This document shows, piece by piece, positions 47,585 to 59,102 of a stretch of 64,000 nucleotides of DNA. The DNA lies in contig NC_054390.1 of assembly GCF_001625195.1 (NCBI RefSeq), forward strand, positions 4,550,027-4,614,026. Reading direction: 5' to 3'. Position numbers and translations under genes: made by a program. The notes below the pieces were generated by a model, which was not told the DNA's origin, did no database searches, and saw nothing but the letters and a program-made list of their open reading frames with translations. This stretch comes from Drechmeria coniospora. Lineage: Eukaryota > Ascomycota > Sordariomycetes > Hypocreales > Ophiocordycipitaceae. Each line of letters opens with the position of its first letter. The stretch's first letter is position 1.

Positions 47585-48378
47585 TCATGTCTCCATCGAC
47601 GTAGAGCGTTCGGCGTTGCTCCCCGAGTGCCGCCTCCGTGACATCACCTCCCGCTCGATATCGACCATGGGAGCCAGCCTTTCCTTTCCGAGTCCGGACC
47701 GGCACGGCCGATCGACGGCCACCCTGATGGATTCGACTTTGTAAGTGGTGTACTCGCGAGCAGGGAAACACTGCAAAAGACCCGCATCGTCCTCGGCTGA
47801 GCCGGCCATGGCCCCCTCCGTGGCCATCCGGATATGCGAGCAAAGATGCGTCCACGTAATGAAATCCGGCCACACATGCCGAGTGCTTTCATGGAGACAC
47901 GCCCGCAGCAGGTGCTGGACGAGCAAGTACTTGCTCGCAGTGTCCAGTGCTGGCCTACCCAAGCAAAGCACCCCGTGCCGCATGGTACGATACCTATTCT
48001 GGGGGATGCCTCCATCACGAGACATGGGCAATGCTGTAAATAGTAGCAATTTTCTTCCTCGTTGACCCTTGGCCGACCCGATTCATGAGTCAAAGAGTCA
48101 AAAAGGGCCATTTCGAACACGCGCATGCACTTGGGCTTGCGGTGAGGCGTAGAGTCCATGTGCGAGTACACCTGGAGGGCATAGGATAGGTTGCATCTCG
48201 GACCGGCGCGCTCCTGGGTGACTGGACTGTAACGGCTCGATGACGAGCATCCCTCCGAGTGCGTATGCGTACGTGTGCGCTTGCGTGCATGCAATTGGTC
48301 GTATCGCACCGGTCGACCTGCGCCGCCCTCTCGTGATGCGGAATGGTTGAGTAGAACCGTAGGGACCACGGCGAGCAA
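47585..48378 (-). CDS. Hypothetical protein, tentative two-exon model
   Basis: Model: exon 48378-48078 and exon 48033-47585, 249 aa. The intron would be 44 bp, with a poor donor (GTCGGC) and a good acceptor (ATTTACAG). It is proposed because both parts look coding. Exon 2 reads DTASKYLLVQHLLRACLHES, then WPDFITWTHLCSHIRMATEG, with GC-rich third positions. Exon 1 reads YALQVYSHMDSTPHRKPKC and MRVFEMALFDSLTHES, and the phase fits the join. No domain recognised, and the N-terminal start is uncertain. It may be a diverged or decaying gene. Confidence 0.33.
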
Positions 48379-50450
48379 GATTTGGCCCCCAAGCTCGTAT
48401 CAGGTTCACGTACCATCTCCATCTCGTATTGATGCGTCTCTGGCAGCAGCCAACCACGGGCTTCCGGACATGCTTCCAGCCATGGTTCCAGCCGTGCCAT
48501 TAGTGTGGCGGGACGCAAGACCCCCGCTGCGGACCATCGGCTGCAGCAGCGTTTGCCAAAGGTCACGGAACGACGGTGAGTCGGCGGGGGCTCGCCCGGC
48601 GTGAGCGGCCAGCAAGTACACCCAAGTACCAGAATTCGTACATGCATTGAACTCGCACATGTAAGTAGTTGCATACCGCACACTTGCGACAAAGGGTATG
48701 TGTACTATAATACATGGTTGTAGTTGCAAGTCGTGGTGGTGGTGATGGAGTGGTGGAATGGTGGTTGTGACGGCAGACGGCACGTGTACATGTATCCTCG
48801 TAACGGCTTCGTCCAGCTACTAATATTTGTGAACGAATACCGAGTTTGGATGGCATGCTCATGCGTAGTGTCATCGCTTACAGCTGCTTGATTGTATCAC
48901 TCCGTGCACGTATTGACATGTATGTGCCTACGATGGCTCTCCGGCCTGTCGCGGCTTTGTGAGCGTCATGGTGGGCCCAAGGAAGCCTGCCGTTCTTGTC
49001 CCTAATTTTAGAAGCAACGTAGCCTTGGTTGCCGCTGCGGATGGGAAATCGAGTCCACAAGGCGTTCTGGAACAAAACGACCCTTTTTTCATCGGCTCCG
49101 ACCACGATGGGCGTGCTGCGTCATGCCTTCGTCGTACTTGCCCGCATGCTGCACTTGCAATGGCATGTAGACGATGCATGTTGCTGTCTGCTGACCAGTG
49201 CCTTCCGAGGGGGGGTGGGTCACGTCGCTTGACAATCAGTCGAGTATCTCGTGTCTGAGGCGGACGACGACAAACGTTCGGGCCGAGGCGGGCTTGATCT
49301 CGTGTCGGGAGGGTCGGAGCATCGAGAAGTGGGTGAAATCAAGGCTGGCCGGAGCATCGACCGACAACCCTTGTTCCGTTTTTCTCCCCGACCCATTCGA
49401 CATTTCGTGAAACGGCACAGCTCAGCTGTCAAACGCCCGTCCGGCCGCCGGTATGATGGCCTCCGGGTAGGCCAAAGCTTGGCAAGCACGGCGTCTTGTC
49501 ATCGATGGGCCTCGTAGGTTGGTGCACGTGCACGACGTGCCTCGAGCTCGAGGGCGTCCGTCGAGCAGCTGCTTCGTCCACGTTCACATTCCGCTCGCGT
49601 TTCGCATCGCCATTGACCACATGACGTCATGGCTATGAGTGCCACGGCATTGGTTTGGCCATCCGAGCAAGCTACCGATTCAGCATGCAACACTGACGCG
49701 AGTCCGAGGCCGAGACTTGACCAGCGGATCCGAAGCCGAGACGCAGCGGCTGAAGGGACGGTGTGTCGTAGAGGCCATTTTGGGCGAGCAAATGGAAATT
49801 GACAAGTTTTCCTGCTCCCCTGCTCACCAGTTTCTTGTACCATGGGCATGATTCCTTGTGGGGGGAGGGGATCATCCGTATCTTGACCGATTCGCACTCT
49901 CCCGACTGGGCCTCCCTTGGCGGAGCCATTCCTGTTGTTTCCGCCGCCGCCGAGAATGGGCCTCGCGGTGGCTGTAGAATGGCCGCCCATGGCCATCAAC
50001 AAGGGAGAACAAAAGGAAAGGGTCGGCGGCGATGGCATCTGGCAGACTCATTCGGCGTGCCCGTCTTGCGGCTGCAGCGACCGAGGATTGCTGGTTGTGT
50101 TGAAGGCGTGACCATCACGTGACGACATCCTACCCTACAATTGAAAGGCACGACCACGCAGACATCAAGTGCACCTTCCCTCACGTTTCAGGTTCTTGGC
50201 ACTGCTTCGCCGTTGAGGATGGTGCGACTATATAATGAAACAAGAATACTGCGAGGCCATCAGCATGGCTCAAAGGCAAAACCGGCATCGCTGCCAGCCA
50301 TGGTGATGGAAACACCGGCATGCAAAATACATCACCACCCGATCCTCACTCGACGTTGTGCAACATTGCCGTGGGCGAGCACTCACCAAGGGAAAATTCG
50401 GCCGGCCGGCTTGGCCATCTCGCCGTGCTTGGTTGACGATGGGCCAGCTG
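48379..50450. other. Intergenic, no gene supported
   Basis: A short GTAC-rich stretch lies at 48610-48920. Frames such as 49499-50038 (minus) are weak and lack domains. Confidence 0.4.
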
Positions 50451-50972
50451 CTATTGCCTCAACGGCAAGATGGGGCGAATGACAGGCTTTGACAGGTTGC
50501 CAAGGGGCCTGGCGCCTTCTTCTGCCGATTCGCGTCGGCGTTGCTCCTCACGAAGCCGCCGTCGCCATCCGTCAAAGTTATCGACGGTGACTGCGACGGT
50601 GACGTGCGGCAGGCGACCCATCCGTTCAACGAGGCGACGAGCAAACTTTAGCACGCCCTGCTGGTCGGAGCCGCGGCTCGTGTGGTCAAGCTAGAAGCCG
50701 CGGGGTCGGTGGCCGTCATCATGAGCTTTGCCGTCGAGGGTGTCGACGCTTCCGAGAGGAGGAATGGCAGACGGGATGCAGGCGGAGTCTGGGAGCACGA
50801 CCTCGACTAGAAGGTGCAGGACTGTCGCTTCATGTCCTCGGAAGGGTGCCGGCGGTGGACGATGGCGGCGACGGATCGGCCGATGCCGCAGCTTGTCGGC
50901 CATTGGGCCGCTCTCGTGGCACCACGACAAGTCAGGACATGCGGCTCCAACCGATGCCGAATGGAGGGATTG
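50451..50972 (-). pseudogene. Unrecognised reading frame interrupted by one stop codon
   Basis: A single minus-strand frame runs from about 50972 to a stop at 50451. It has one in-frame TAG at 50691-50693, between DGHRPRGF and LDHTSRGSDQQG. Downstream it reads KFARRLVERMGRLPHVTVAV and DNFDGWRRRLREEQRRR, which look like folded-protein sequence. Third positions are GC-rich on both sides of the stop. Either the stop is a recent nonsense mutation or it lies in an unrecognised intron (a TTCTAG acceptor is present). No family recognised. Confidence 0.35.
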
Positions 50973-51481
50973 AATCACGAGTCGGCGGCCACCGAGGCCT
51001 CGTCGCGAACAAAGCTCCCTGGCGAGCGTCGTGATGATGGATCACGGGCCACATGGGGCCGAGGATCAAGGCGCTTGGTGAGTCTTGCTCTGCGCACCTA
51101 CGAGGAATTGCTGCGTACAGGTACTGCTTGCGAGTGCAATGCACGTCCCGTTGGCTGTCATGTGACCGTCTCATGGACTGTGCAAGTGCTTTCTCGCACG
51201 TGCTTTGCTTGCACGTACTTCGCCGTACAGTACTGTGCACGTACCGCAGTGCTGGCAGCTTTGTTTAGGTGCAGGTAGCACCGCAGTGCAAGCAATACAA
51301 CACAGCATCTAAAGTGGCATCCCGTCCCCTGCAGGGGAGAAGCTCCTCCTCTCCACTCCTGGCTCTTCGGCGGTCGTCGACGCTGCTTTTCCGCGGCGAG
51401 ACTACATCACAGGCATGGCCTCGACTCGCTCTGGCACGTGTTCATGCTCCTGATGGCCCGGCCGTATCCTGACTTGGCTTC

Positions 51482-52529
51482 CTAGCAATCGAGACGGACG
51501 TTGACCAGCCGAACGAGGGATGCATCGACAAAGATGGTCATGCCGAATCCGACTTGCCTGAGCCACGATTCGAGGACAAAAGCACAAATGTTTGTTCGCC
51601 GTGACGCACGATAGCAAACCACACAAGACCGGCGACGTCCCGGCCGCTCCACGACTTAGCTGCCCGACGCTGCGCAAAGGCATAGCAGGGAGACCGAAAT
51701 CCGAGGTCGTGTACGGCGGCCATCTCGAGCAGTGCGTCGACGACATTCGCAGCCTCGTCGTGCAAGCCGATGGCGATGGATGGCGGCATAGGGAAAATCC
51801 GATCGGAAAAGCTCGGCCGGATGATGACGGCGGGGGAGAGGCGCGCCTCCGTCGGGTGCCTCTTGTCCGACGGGTCCCCGGTGGCGATGCGATAGACGGC
51901 CGTGCCGTTGCCCGCAGGACGGCAGGCTCCCGCCGTGGCTCATCCGCCGCGGCAGTGACGGCCACGATGGGAAGAAGGACGGAGGAAGCAGGGAGACGAC
52001 GGGCCAAGGTTCGGACGGTGACGGTTTCGGCTCCTGCGTCCCACTCGTTCCAGATCGAACCCGTGCTCGAAGCCAATCGGCGGCTCGGCTGACGAACTAG
52101 GACGAGTTTGGCACACGACGGAGCAGTGACAGCCACGGTGGCCGCCATGGGTCCGTCGAGCGTTTCCTGCTCAGGGCCGAACAGTGGACGGCGTCGACAA
52201 ATTTAGAGCAGAGTTTATCCCGTTCGAGGTGTGAAACGACAGCCATGCACGGCGCACTCGAAATCACAGGCCGTATTCGACACATGCCAGGAGAGCGGGC
52301 TGGAGGAGGCTGCGCTGCGCCATGTCGCCGTGCAGGAGCGGCGCAGACTCGCCGTCCAAACGGCGTCGCAGAATCCGTGCCACAGGTACGGGTTGCCGTC
52401 GTGAGCGGCGGTGCGTGAGCGTACGGCTCGCATTCGCGTGCGAACCAAGTTGCACGTGCGGAGCACGCAGCACAGCTCCACGGCGTGGACGATGCGGACG
52501 TGGGTGCCAAGGCTCGACAGGTCAACCAT
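51482..52529 (-). pseudogene. Multi-frame coding remnant, unrecognised
   Basis: Protein-like segments with GC-rich third positions follow each other on the minus strand in different frames. They are VDLSSLGTHVRIVHAVELCC (about 52525), TVTVRTLARRLPASSVLLPI (about 52030), AVYRIATGDPSDKRHPTEAR and IAIGLHDEAANVVDALLEMA (51900-51540), and VGFGMTIFVDASLVRLVNVR followed by LDC and a stop at 51482. At least two frame changes are needed and no good introns explain them, so this is more likely a decayed gene than a live one. Family unknown. Confidence 0.35.
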
Positions 52530-52679
52530 GCTGCGCGAGCACGTCGTTGCAGGTGAATCTGCACCGCATCAGCGATGAGTTTAGTTGTTTGCGCAGCGGA
52601 TTGGTGCTGCATCGCCCATCCTCCCGGCACCTACAGCGAGGCGGGCAGCCTACCACGTTCGACAGTCGTTGGCTGTACA

Positions 52680-54060
52680 GTATTTACGGTAAGAATTATT
52701 ACCTGCATGACAAACGGGGCACGGCTGGCATTGCGGCGCTGTAACTACTTGTACTTGTACGGAGTACTGTACAGCAGGTGCAGGTGTACGGAGTAGTTGT
52801 GCATGTACTCCGTATTACTTGATCAATTGTACTCCGTACTTGCGTGCAGCACGATACGGCAGGGTGATTGATTATTACTAGGTACCAAGTACTTATGTGG
52901 GGGGCGGGGTGACTACTTAGGTGCCTACCGTAGGTACGGAGTATTACTAGGTGACATTATTCATCAATACCTGTACATATTCACACCTAACAAGTGTTGC
53001 CTGTACCGGCCCGGCTCCTGGTACTTGCAATGGTGGGTGCAATGCAGTGCTGCACAGTATGGCACAGAGAGGAGACGGGCTTGCGCGGGGCGGGGATGAA
53101 TAATATTCATTACGAGTGTTACGGTATTCCGCATGGCAATTACTTGCTTCAGAACTCCGTACTCCGTCCCAAGGAACGAATCACAGTCGTGCTACTGGGC
53201 AAGTCGGTACCTGTCACCGTCGGAGCATACGAGTGCTGTCCTGGTACTCCGTACACTTTTGTGCATTGTACATAGGAGTGCACACGTACGTGCCCATGTA
53301 CTTACAGTTCGTGCCTACTACGGAGCACTCCGCACGTACCAGCGTGCACCGCACCGGAAGCAAATGAATGCCACCGACGACGACGGCGTACCGTATTGCT
53401 GGCTCCCGTGGTACTCCGTGGCGGGACATGTCGTGTGGTCAATCACACGCCGTGCCGTGCCTACACATGCTGAAGTTGGTCATGATAGGCACGCAGCGCT
53501 GCGCACCGAGCACGTGCGGCACATGTAACGTGTCTCGTGCTTGCTTGCACTTATACGAGCACTGAACGGTATTCGCACAGGCAGTACTTAAGTACAGAGA
53601 ACATGGACGGTAGCATTCACCATTTTTGGCTGGTTCTGTGTAATAATATTAATTAGGTGTACGAGCACAGTCAGCACTCAAGTACAGTACGGAGTACTCC
53701 GGGTGTGCTCTGTATTATTAATATTATTACTTAATACTCCGTACGTGCAGTAATCCTTACGGTACCTAGTACAGTACTCTGTAGCTACGAAGGAAGCATC
53801 GACTTTGTACTGTACGTGTACTATTATTGGGCACTCGTCCTACCTGTGGTGTCATGTTAGTGCTTGGTACTCGGTGCATGTTATCGCCTCGTGCTCTGTA
53901 TCTGTCCCTGCAATCACCTGCACATGTACGGAGCGCTGTCAGAGCTCACAGCACGCGCAAGTACGTGCATCATTCGGTGCCACTGCAGTACATGCACTTG
54001 TACTGTAGGTGCGTAATTACCGTACATGTACAGTACTGACTTGTGCGCAAGTGCTGCTAC
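52680..54060. repeat. GTAC-word island
   Basis: TTGTACGGAGTACTGTAC, GTACTCCGTATTACTTG and AGTACAGTACGGAGTACTCC words. AT-rich TAATAATATTAATTA inserts lie near 53640 and 53710. No gene supported. Confidence 0.6.
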
Positions 54061-55510
54061 GCAGGTCCCGCATGTTGATTGTCGGATTCGCTTGGCAGCC
54101 GTCGACCAGATGAATGACTCATGCCGACTCCTCTCGCCGAGCAAAAAAAGCATGCTCCTCCATGCATGCACTCGTACCTGCCAGCATTACTAATGAATGC
54201 TCCGCGCTGCGGCACGCCGTTGACGAGCTCGTAGTCCGTACTCCAGGCCGGAGAGGACGGCGGCTGCTTGAACCGGCTGCTCTCGTTGCGCATGCGGCGC
54301 AGGCCGTGGTGACGGCTGAGGCGCGTGGCTTGTCTCTGGCGAGGGGCCAGGCCTGCGAGCGGAGAGGAGGTCCCGGCGTGGCTGTGCAGGGGCCGAAACG
54401 GCCATCGATCGGCGGCGTCGCCGTGTGGAGCCGAGGAGGGGAGGCAGGGGTTGGGAGACGCGCCAAGATGGGGGGAGACGTGCCAAGATGGGACGGCGCT
54501 CATCTGGACGGGCCATTCCGGCAGCGTCCCAGCAGCGTGCGCGTACGACGTGCACCTGCATGCATGCCAACTTGGTTGTACTTGCATCTACAGCAGTTGC
54601 GCATATATGCCAACTTGGCCGTAAGTACTCCGTACTTGCATCTAGTTTCGCATGTGCGGAGTAAATGCTGGGCACGACGAGCCTTGCTTGGTCAGCCGGC
54701 TTAAGTACCGCCGTCGGTAAACGTGACGAGGATGCAAGTGCGCCCCACCACCACCACGGCACTCTGCACACACGCACACGGCATTCATTACATCGAGATG
54801 GAGGGTGATGGATGCCGAGGGCACGCTGCTGCCGAGTTGGGAGCATGCCTGCAAGCATTAATACCGTAATACTCCGTACTCCGTACATGTACGGGGTATT
54901 ATTATTCCATGTGTTTACAGTAAGTACATGTATGGAGCACCTGTGTTGCGGTACGCTTCCGGTAAGGACAGGCACGCAATCTCCTCAATGACCGCGACGC
55001 CAGCTGCGCATGTGCCTGCACATCCACAGCAATACTCGGCACACCACCCGGCCGTACTCGCGCAACGGCGGCGGGCCATTTCGCCTGCTGAGCCTGCGCA
55101 AGCACGTTTACGGCTCACGATGCCGCCGCGCACGGTGCGGGTGGGAAGGGCGGGCGAGTGCGGTGTAGGCAAGTAGTCGTGCTTGCAAGCAAGGCCATGC
55201 GCAAGCAAGTTCATGCAGGCTCACGAGCGCATGAACAGACGTCATCGGCCACGGTGCCTTGGCGAGCGACGTGCGCCTTTAGAATGTCACGCGTGCAGCG
55301 TCGCTGGCGGGGGCCGTTTGTAATCGCGAGTAGTCGCGACGAGCGAGACCAAGACGTCCTGCACGAGCACGCCGAGGGGCAAGTACTTACTCGCAAGTGC
55401 TACGTCGCGGTACGGGCGTCGCTCGCACGCGTTGGCTGCCTCCCCAGCCCGTTCCCTCGGTAACGTTGCGAGGCGCAGCAGGCAGAACGTGGGCGCTCGC
55501 TCATGCGAGG
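54061..55510. other. Intergenic, with a further small GTAC block at about 54540-54940
   Basis: Frames on both strands at 54057-54975 and 55158-55463 are Arg/Ala/Cys-rich and have no recognisable domains. TACTCCGTACTCCGTACATGTACGG occurs near 54870. Confidence 0.4.
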
Positions 55511-55654
55511 AGAGGCCACAGAGGCCACAGAGGCCACAAAGGCCACAGAGGCCACAGAGGCCACAGAGGCCACAGAGGCCACAGAGGCCACAAAGGCCAC
55601 AGAGGCCACAGAGGCCACAGAGGCCACAGAGGCCACAGAGGCCACAGAGGCCAG
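55511..55654. repeat. 9-bp tandem repeat AGGCCACAG, about 16 copies
   Basis: A near-perfect 9-bp array with two units changed to AGGCCACAA. It is open in all frames (EATEATEAT, RPQRPQRPQ or antisense GLCGLCGLC), as any repeat of a multiple of 3 would be. I do not call a protein from it. Confidence 0.9.
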
Positions 55655-56279
55655 ACAGGCCAGTTGGCTCATGCATCGACACCGTCGCGCGAGCACGCCC
55701 GCCCGCAATGGCAGATCCTTTCCACACTGCGATGCCATTTCACATAATGGACCAAGACGGGCGACGGCGGAGGAACCATCCTCCACTCTTCCTAGCCTGC
55801 GCCGTACTTGCGCATCCTCCTCCCTCCCCCCCACCCACACCTCCCTGTTCAGCGACCGCCTTGGCGCTGGTCCGCACGACACCGGAGCTCAGCCTTCCCG
55901 AATTTCAGCTTTTCACCTCGACGAGGCCGAAACATCGACGGAGGTGACGGTTCCTGGACGGGAGGGGCGGGGCGAAAATTACGTATAAAGGTAGACGTTT
56001 GCCTAGTCATGGGTCGTCGCCTGGCAATAGACCTCTCCTCACAAGCAGCAGCAGCAACAGCAGCAGCATTGAACGCGCTCCGTCCAAACGAAACACGTCT
56101 TCCATCCAGCCGCGCGACCGCTCCCTCCCTCGCCTTTGTGCGGACACACGTGACGGCACGCAACACTGGACCGTTAGCACTTGACCGCATCGCGCAACCA
56201 CCATCGCCTTCCACCACCCATCGACACCCAGATACCTCGCGGCGAGCATCACACAACCACACGTCATGCATCGCGCACC
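55655..56279. other. Probable promoter and 5' UTR of the small Cys-rich protein gene
   Basis: Contains a GTATAAAGG TATA-like site at about 55982-55990, some 290 bp upstream of the ATG, then AGCAGCAGCAACAGCAGCAG low complexity at about 56046-56065. Confidence 0.4.
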
Positions 56280-56783
56280 ATGAAAAGCGCCATTGCCCTC
56301 CTCGCCCTCCCCGCCCTCGGCGCGGCGGCGGCCGTCTCGTGGCGTCCCAAGCTGTTCGATCCGATCGAGGGTGTTTGCACTTTTGGCGGGAGCCAAGGGG
56401 CCGATGGCCAGATGAAAATCTTTGAATTTATCCGTTGCATGGAAGCCTGTGCCGTGTCCGTCACCGCCGCCGACTCCTGCGTTGGTTGCGATGAATGCCT
56501 TGTAAGTGCCTTCCCTACCCCGCCGCCGATGGCTGGCCCGCGACGGCGACCGGAACCCTAATGCCGCCGTTACCCACAGACTCAGTACGGGTTGACGAAG
56601 CTGTCGTCGAGGCAGAGGGATAACACGCCGATAACGCCCAATAACCGACCGGCGAAGCCCTACTCGACCAAGACATATTCATCACCAAATGCCGCCGTGC
56701 AATCATCAGGAGCCGAGCCGGTCGTGCCGGCAGAGCAAGGCAATGCGGTTGCCGCACCGGATCTGTCGGGAAATTGGATATGA
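56280..56783 (+). CDS. Small secreted Cys-rich protein
   Basis: Exons 56280-56501 and 56580-56783 (intron 78 bp, GTAAGT to CACAG) give 141 aa. The signal peptide is MKSAIALLALPALGAAAAV. The mature N-terminus has six Cys in about 45 residues (VCTF, IRCMEACAV, DSCVGCDECL), ending at the splice site. The C-terminal half is Asn/Pro/Ser/Thr-rich and without Cys (DNTPITPNNRPAKPYSTKTY). The start is the Met opening the signal peptide; 33 more codons upstream are open but not hydrophobic. It is a candidate effector or surface protein by size and Cys content only. No named family recognised. Confidence 0.75.
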
Positions 56784-56831
56784 CACCGCACCGGGACTTG
56801 GATTTGTCGTTCTTGCTCATCTCTTCCTACT

Positions 56832-56990
56832 CAACAGCGATCGAATTTCAGCAAGCAAAATAGATTCCCAACCTTGGCGCAGCTCAACAGCGATCGGATT
56901 GCAGCAATCGAAATATATTCCCAACCTTGGCGCAGCTCAACAGCCATCGAATTTCTGCCAGCATAATAGATTCCCAACCATGTCTTCGTC
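56832..56990. repeat. 53-bp tandem repeat, three copies, in the 3' flank
   Basis: Copies start at 56832, 56885 and 56938 with CAACAGC(G/C)ATCGAATT and share ATTCCCAACC(T/A)TGG. They begin 49 bp after the stop codon of the small Cys-rich protein gene, so they probably lie in its 3' UTR. 56991-57993 holds short GTAC words (57530-57640) and no supported gene. Confidence 0.85.
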
Positions 56991-57993
56991 ATTCTGCCAT
57001 TCTTTTGTACATAATTTAAGCGGGCATATGGAAAGACCTGTTGCCCCTTCATTTGAATTGCCTCGCGATGACCTCATCCTCGGCCGTGTCGGCTCCTGCC
57101 GTCGACCTGTTCCCAGGTGCTCCTCGGCGAGGTAGCCATCGAGACCTGTCGCCTTTTCCATTGTCATTGCTTCCCCATGACCTCTTTCTTGGTCCGTGTC
57201 GGCACTTGCCGCTGGCCGTCTTTGAGTTGCTCCTTGTGAACGGACGCGTTCGCGTGGGAAGCATCGTCCATGATACATCTACCATTGGTCCACCTGCTGT
57301 TGGTCCACCCACTGTACAACACAGTACAGGCACATGCGCATGCAGGTGTTGTGCCCCGGGGGTACGTCCTGTGCATGCAGGTGCCATCCCGTGTCCGTGC
57401 TTGTGCTGCCGTGCGTGTGCTGCCGTGCGTGTGATGCGTGCTGTCGAGAGCTGCAAGCGTTTACCGGTACGGCTGAAAGCACGGAGAAGAAATAATCCTT
57501 CGTACATGGGCTACGCGCACATGAGCACAACGAATACTAAAGTACGGTGTACAAGAACGGCGTAATTGCATGTGCAGGTACGGAGTACAGTACGGAGTAT
57601 TGAGTATTATTATTAGTTGCAATACGGAGTACATATCGGTGCGGATCGTGGAAATTACCCCGCGATGCGGACATGCCCCGATAATAATACCCCGCGACAA
57701 CGATTACCCCGCGAAATCCCTCAACTTGCTCGTACCGTCGACGCCAGCAGTGAAGGGGTCGGTCCTGAGCGTCCACCAGGTCGTCCACCTGGCCAGCTGC
57801 ACACATCGTCGCCTGGTGCACGCATGCCCGCGCCGCCGCATGCCCATGCCGCCTGCGGTGTGACCGATCGGGGATCCGTTCTCACATTGTCCATGCACGA
57901 GCACATCTAAGTAGACGGCAAACGAGAGTACAGTATATTCGCGGCGCGCAGCGGTTCCTGCGACGTGGTCGAAAGCAGAACAAGTCCCCAGAG

Positions 57994-58434
57994 TGTGCCG
58001 GTCCCTCCCTCTCGCCGTGGCAATGGATGCGTTGTCAAACGTGGCATCGTCGACGGCCCTCGGACGGGCCGACCGTCTCAACCCCGGTTCCGACCTCGTT
58101 CCCGACCTCGTTCCCGACGGCTCATTCCTCCGTCGGCTAGTGTGCCGGTCCCTCCCTCTCGCCGTGGCAATGGATGCGTTGTCAAACGTGGCATCGTCGA
58201 CGGCCCTCGGACGGGCCGACCGTCTCAACCCCGGTTCCGACCTCGTTCCCGACCTCGTTCCCGACGGCTCATTCCTCCGTCGGCTAGTGTGCCGGTCCCT
58301 CCCTCTCGCCGTGGCAATGGATGCGTTGTCAAACGTGGCATCGTCGACGGCCCTCGGACGGGCCGACCGTCTCAACCCCGGTTCCGACCTCGTTCCCGAC
58401 CTCGTTCCCGACGGCTCATTCCTCCGTCGGCTAC
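57994..58434. repeat. 147-bp tandem repeat, three identical copies
   Basis: Copies start at 57994, 58141 and 58288 and appear identical by eye. Each contains a doubled CTCGTTCCCGAC 12-mer. The last copy's end, CGGCTA, overlaps the stop codon (58433-58431) of the minus-strand zinc-ribbon gene. Because 147 is a multiple of 3, long spurious frames run through it on both strands. Confidence 0.93.
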
Positions 58435-58964
58435 ATGGACATGTTCTCGTTCATGGCCCTCATCATAGCGTGGCCGCATCCGCTGCAAAACTTGTCCTGG
58501 GGCGTGCACTTGTTGCCGCAGTCGCTGCAGAAGCGCATGCCCTCGGAGGCGGCGGCGTTGCCTCGGGGCATCAGCGACGGCGCCATGCCTGCCTGCTGGT
58601 ACATGGGCGACGGCAGCGAGTTCGCCGGCGAGTGGAGCACGTCGTTGGACCCGTACGTCGGCGACATGGCCGCCGACGACTGCATGTTGTTCATGGGCCC
58701 GCCGGGGGAGACGGGCTGCTTCGCCATGTTCTCGGCCTGCTGCTTCGACATGGCGTCGTTGACCGCCTGGTCGATCGCTCGCTGGTTGCGGAGCCGCTCG
58801 TTCTCCTCGGCGTAACGCCTGATCTCGGCCTCCTGCTCCATCTGGTACTGCCGCTCGGATTCCACCTGCGCCTGCTTCTTCGCCCCGTGCCGCGAGGCCG
58901 CCGTCGCCGTGCCCGCGATGACGGCGGCGCCGAGCAGGGGGGTGCGTCGTCTTCGGCCAAACAT
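58431..58964 (-). CDS. Small protein with C-terminal zinc ribbon
   Basis: A single exon gives 177 aa. A basic start MFGRRRRTP is followed by a short hydrophobic stretch, LLGAAVIAGTATAA, which could be a membrane or mitochondrial segment. Residues about 30-80 form a charged helix, QYQMEQEAEIRRYAEENERL. A Met/Pro/Ser-rich linker leads to CSDCGNKCTPQDKFCSGCG (about 145-163), a CxxC-CxxC zinc ribbon, near the C-terminus. This order is common in uncharacterised ascomycete proteins. Function unknown; adaptor or membrane-associated zinc protein is only a guess. The 3' end abuts the 147-bp repeat array. Confidence 0.85.
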   Translation of the reverse strand: MFGRRRRTPLLGAAVIAGTATAASRHGAKKQAQVESERQYQMEQEAEIRRYAEENERLRNQRAIDQAVNDAMSKQQAENMAKQPVSPGGPMNNMQSSAAMSPTYGSNDVLHSPANSLPSPMYQQAGMAPSLMPRGNAAASEGMRFCSDCGNKCTPQDKFCSGCGHAMMRAMNENMSM

Positions 58965-59094
58965 GTTGTCAACGTGATTCGTCCGGGGAGCCCAAGGTCG
59001 ATGGGATGTGACGATGTGGATGGAGGCGGAGGAGTAGAGGTGAGAGCAAAAGTGGTGTCGACCGACTTGTCCGTGGAGGGGGGGTGCCTCTGGC

Positions 59095-59102
59095 TATATA
59101 TA
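59095..59102 (-). promoter_or_regulatory. Candidate TATA box of the zinc-ribbon gene
   Basis: The minus strand reads GTATATATAG about 130 bp upstream of the ATG at 58964. Confidence 0.45.

Noticed and set aside
55287..55882. Gly-Leu-Cys or Val-Ala-Ser repeat proteins over the 9-bp array
   Set aside because: Same effect: a 9-bp repeat keeps every frame open.
57704..58375. Minus-strand frame of 223 codons (and plus frames of 167 and 403) through the 147-bp array
   Set aside because: Open only because 147 is divisible by three. The repeats read as Arg-rich low complexity with no start context or domain.
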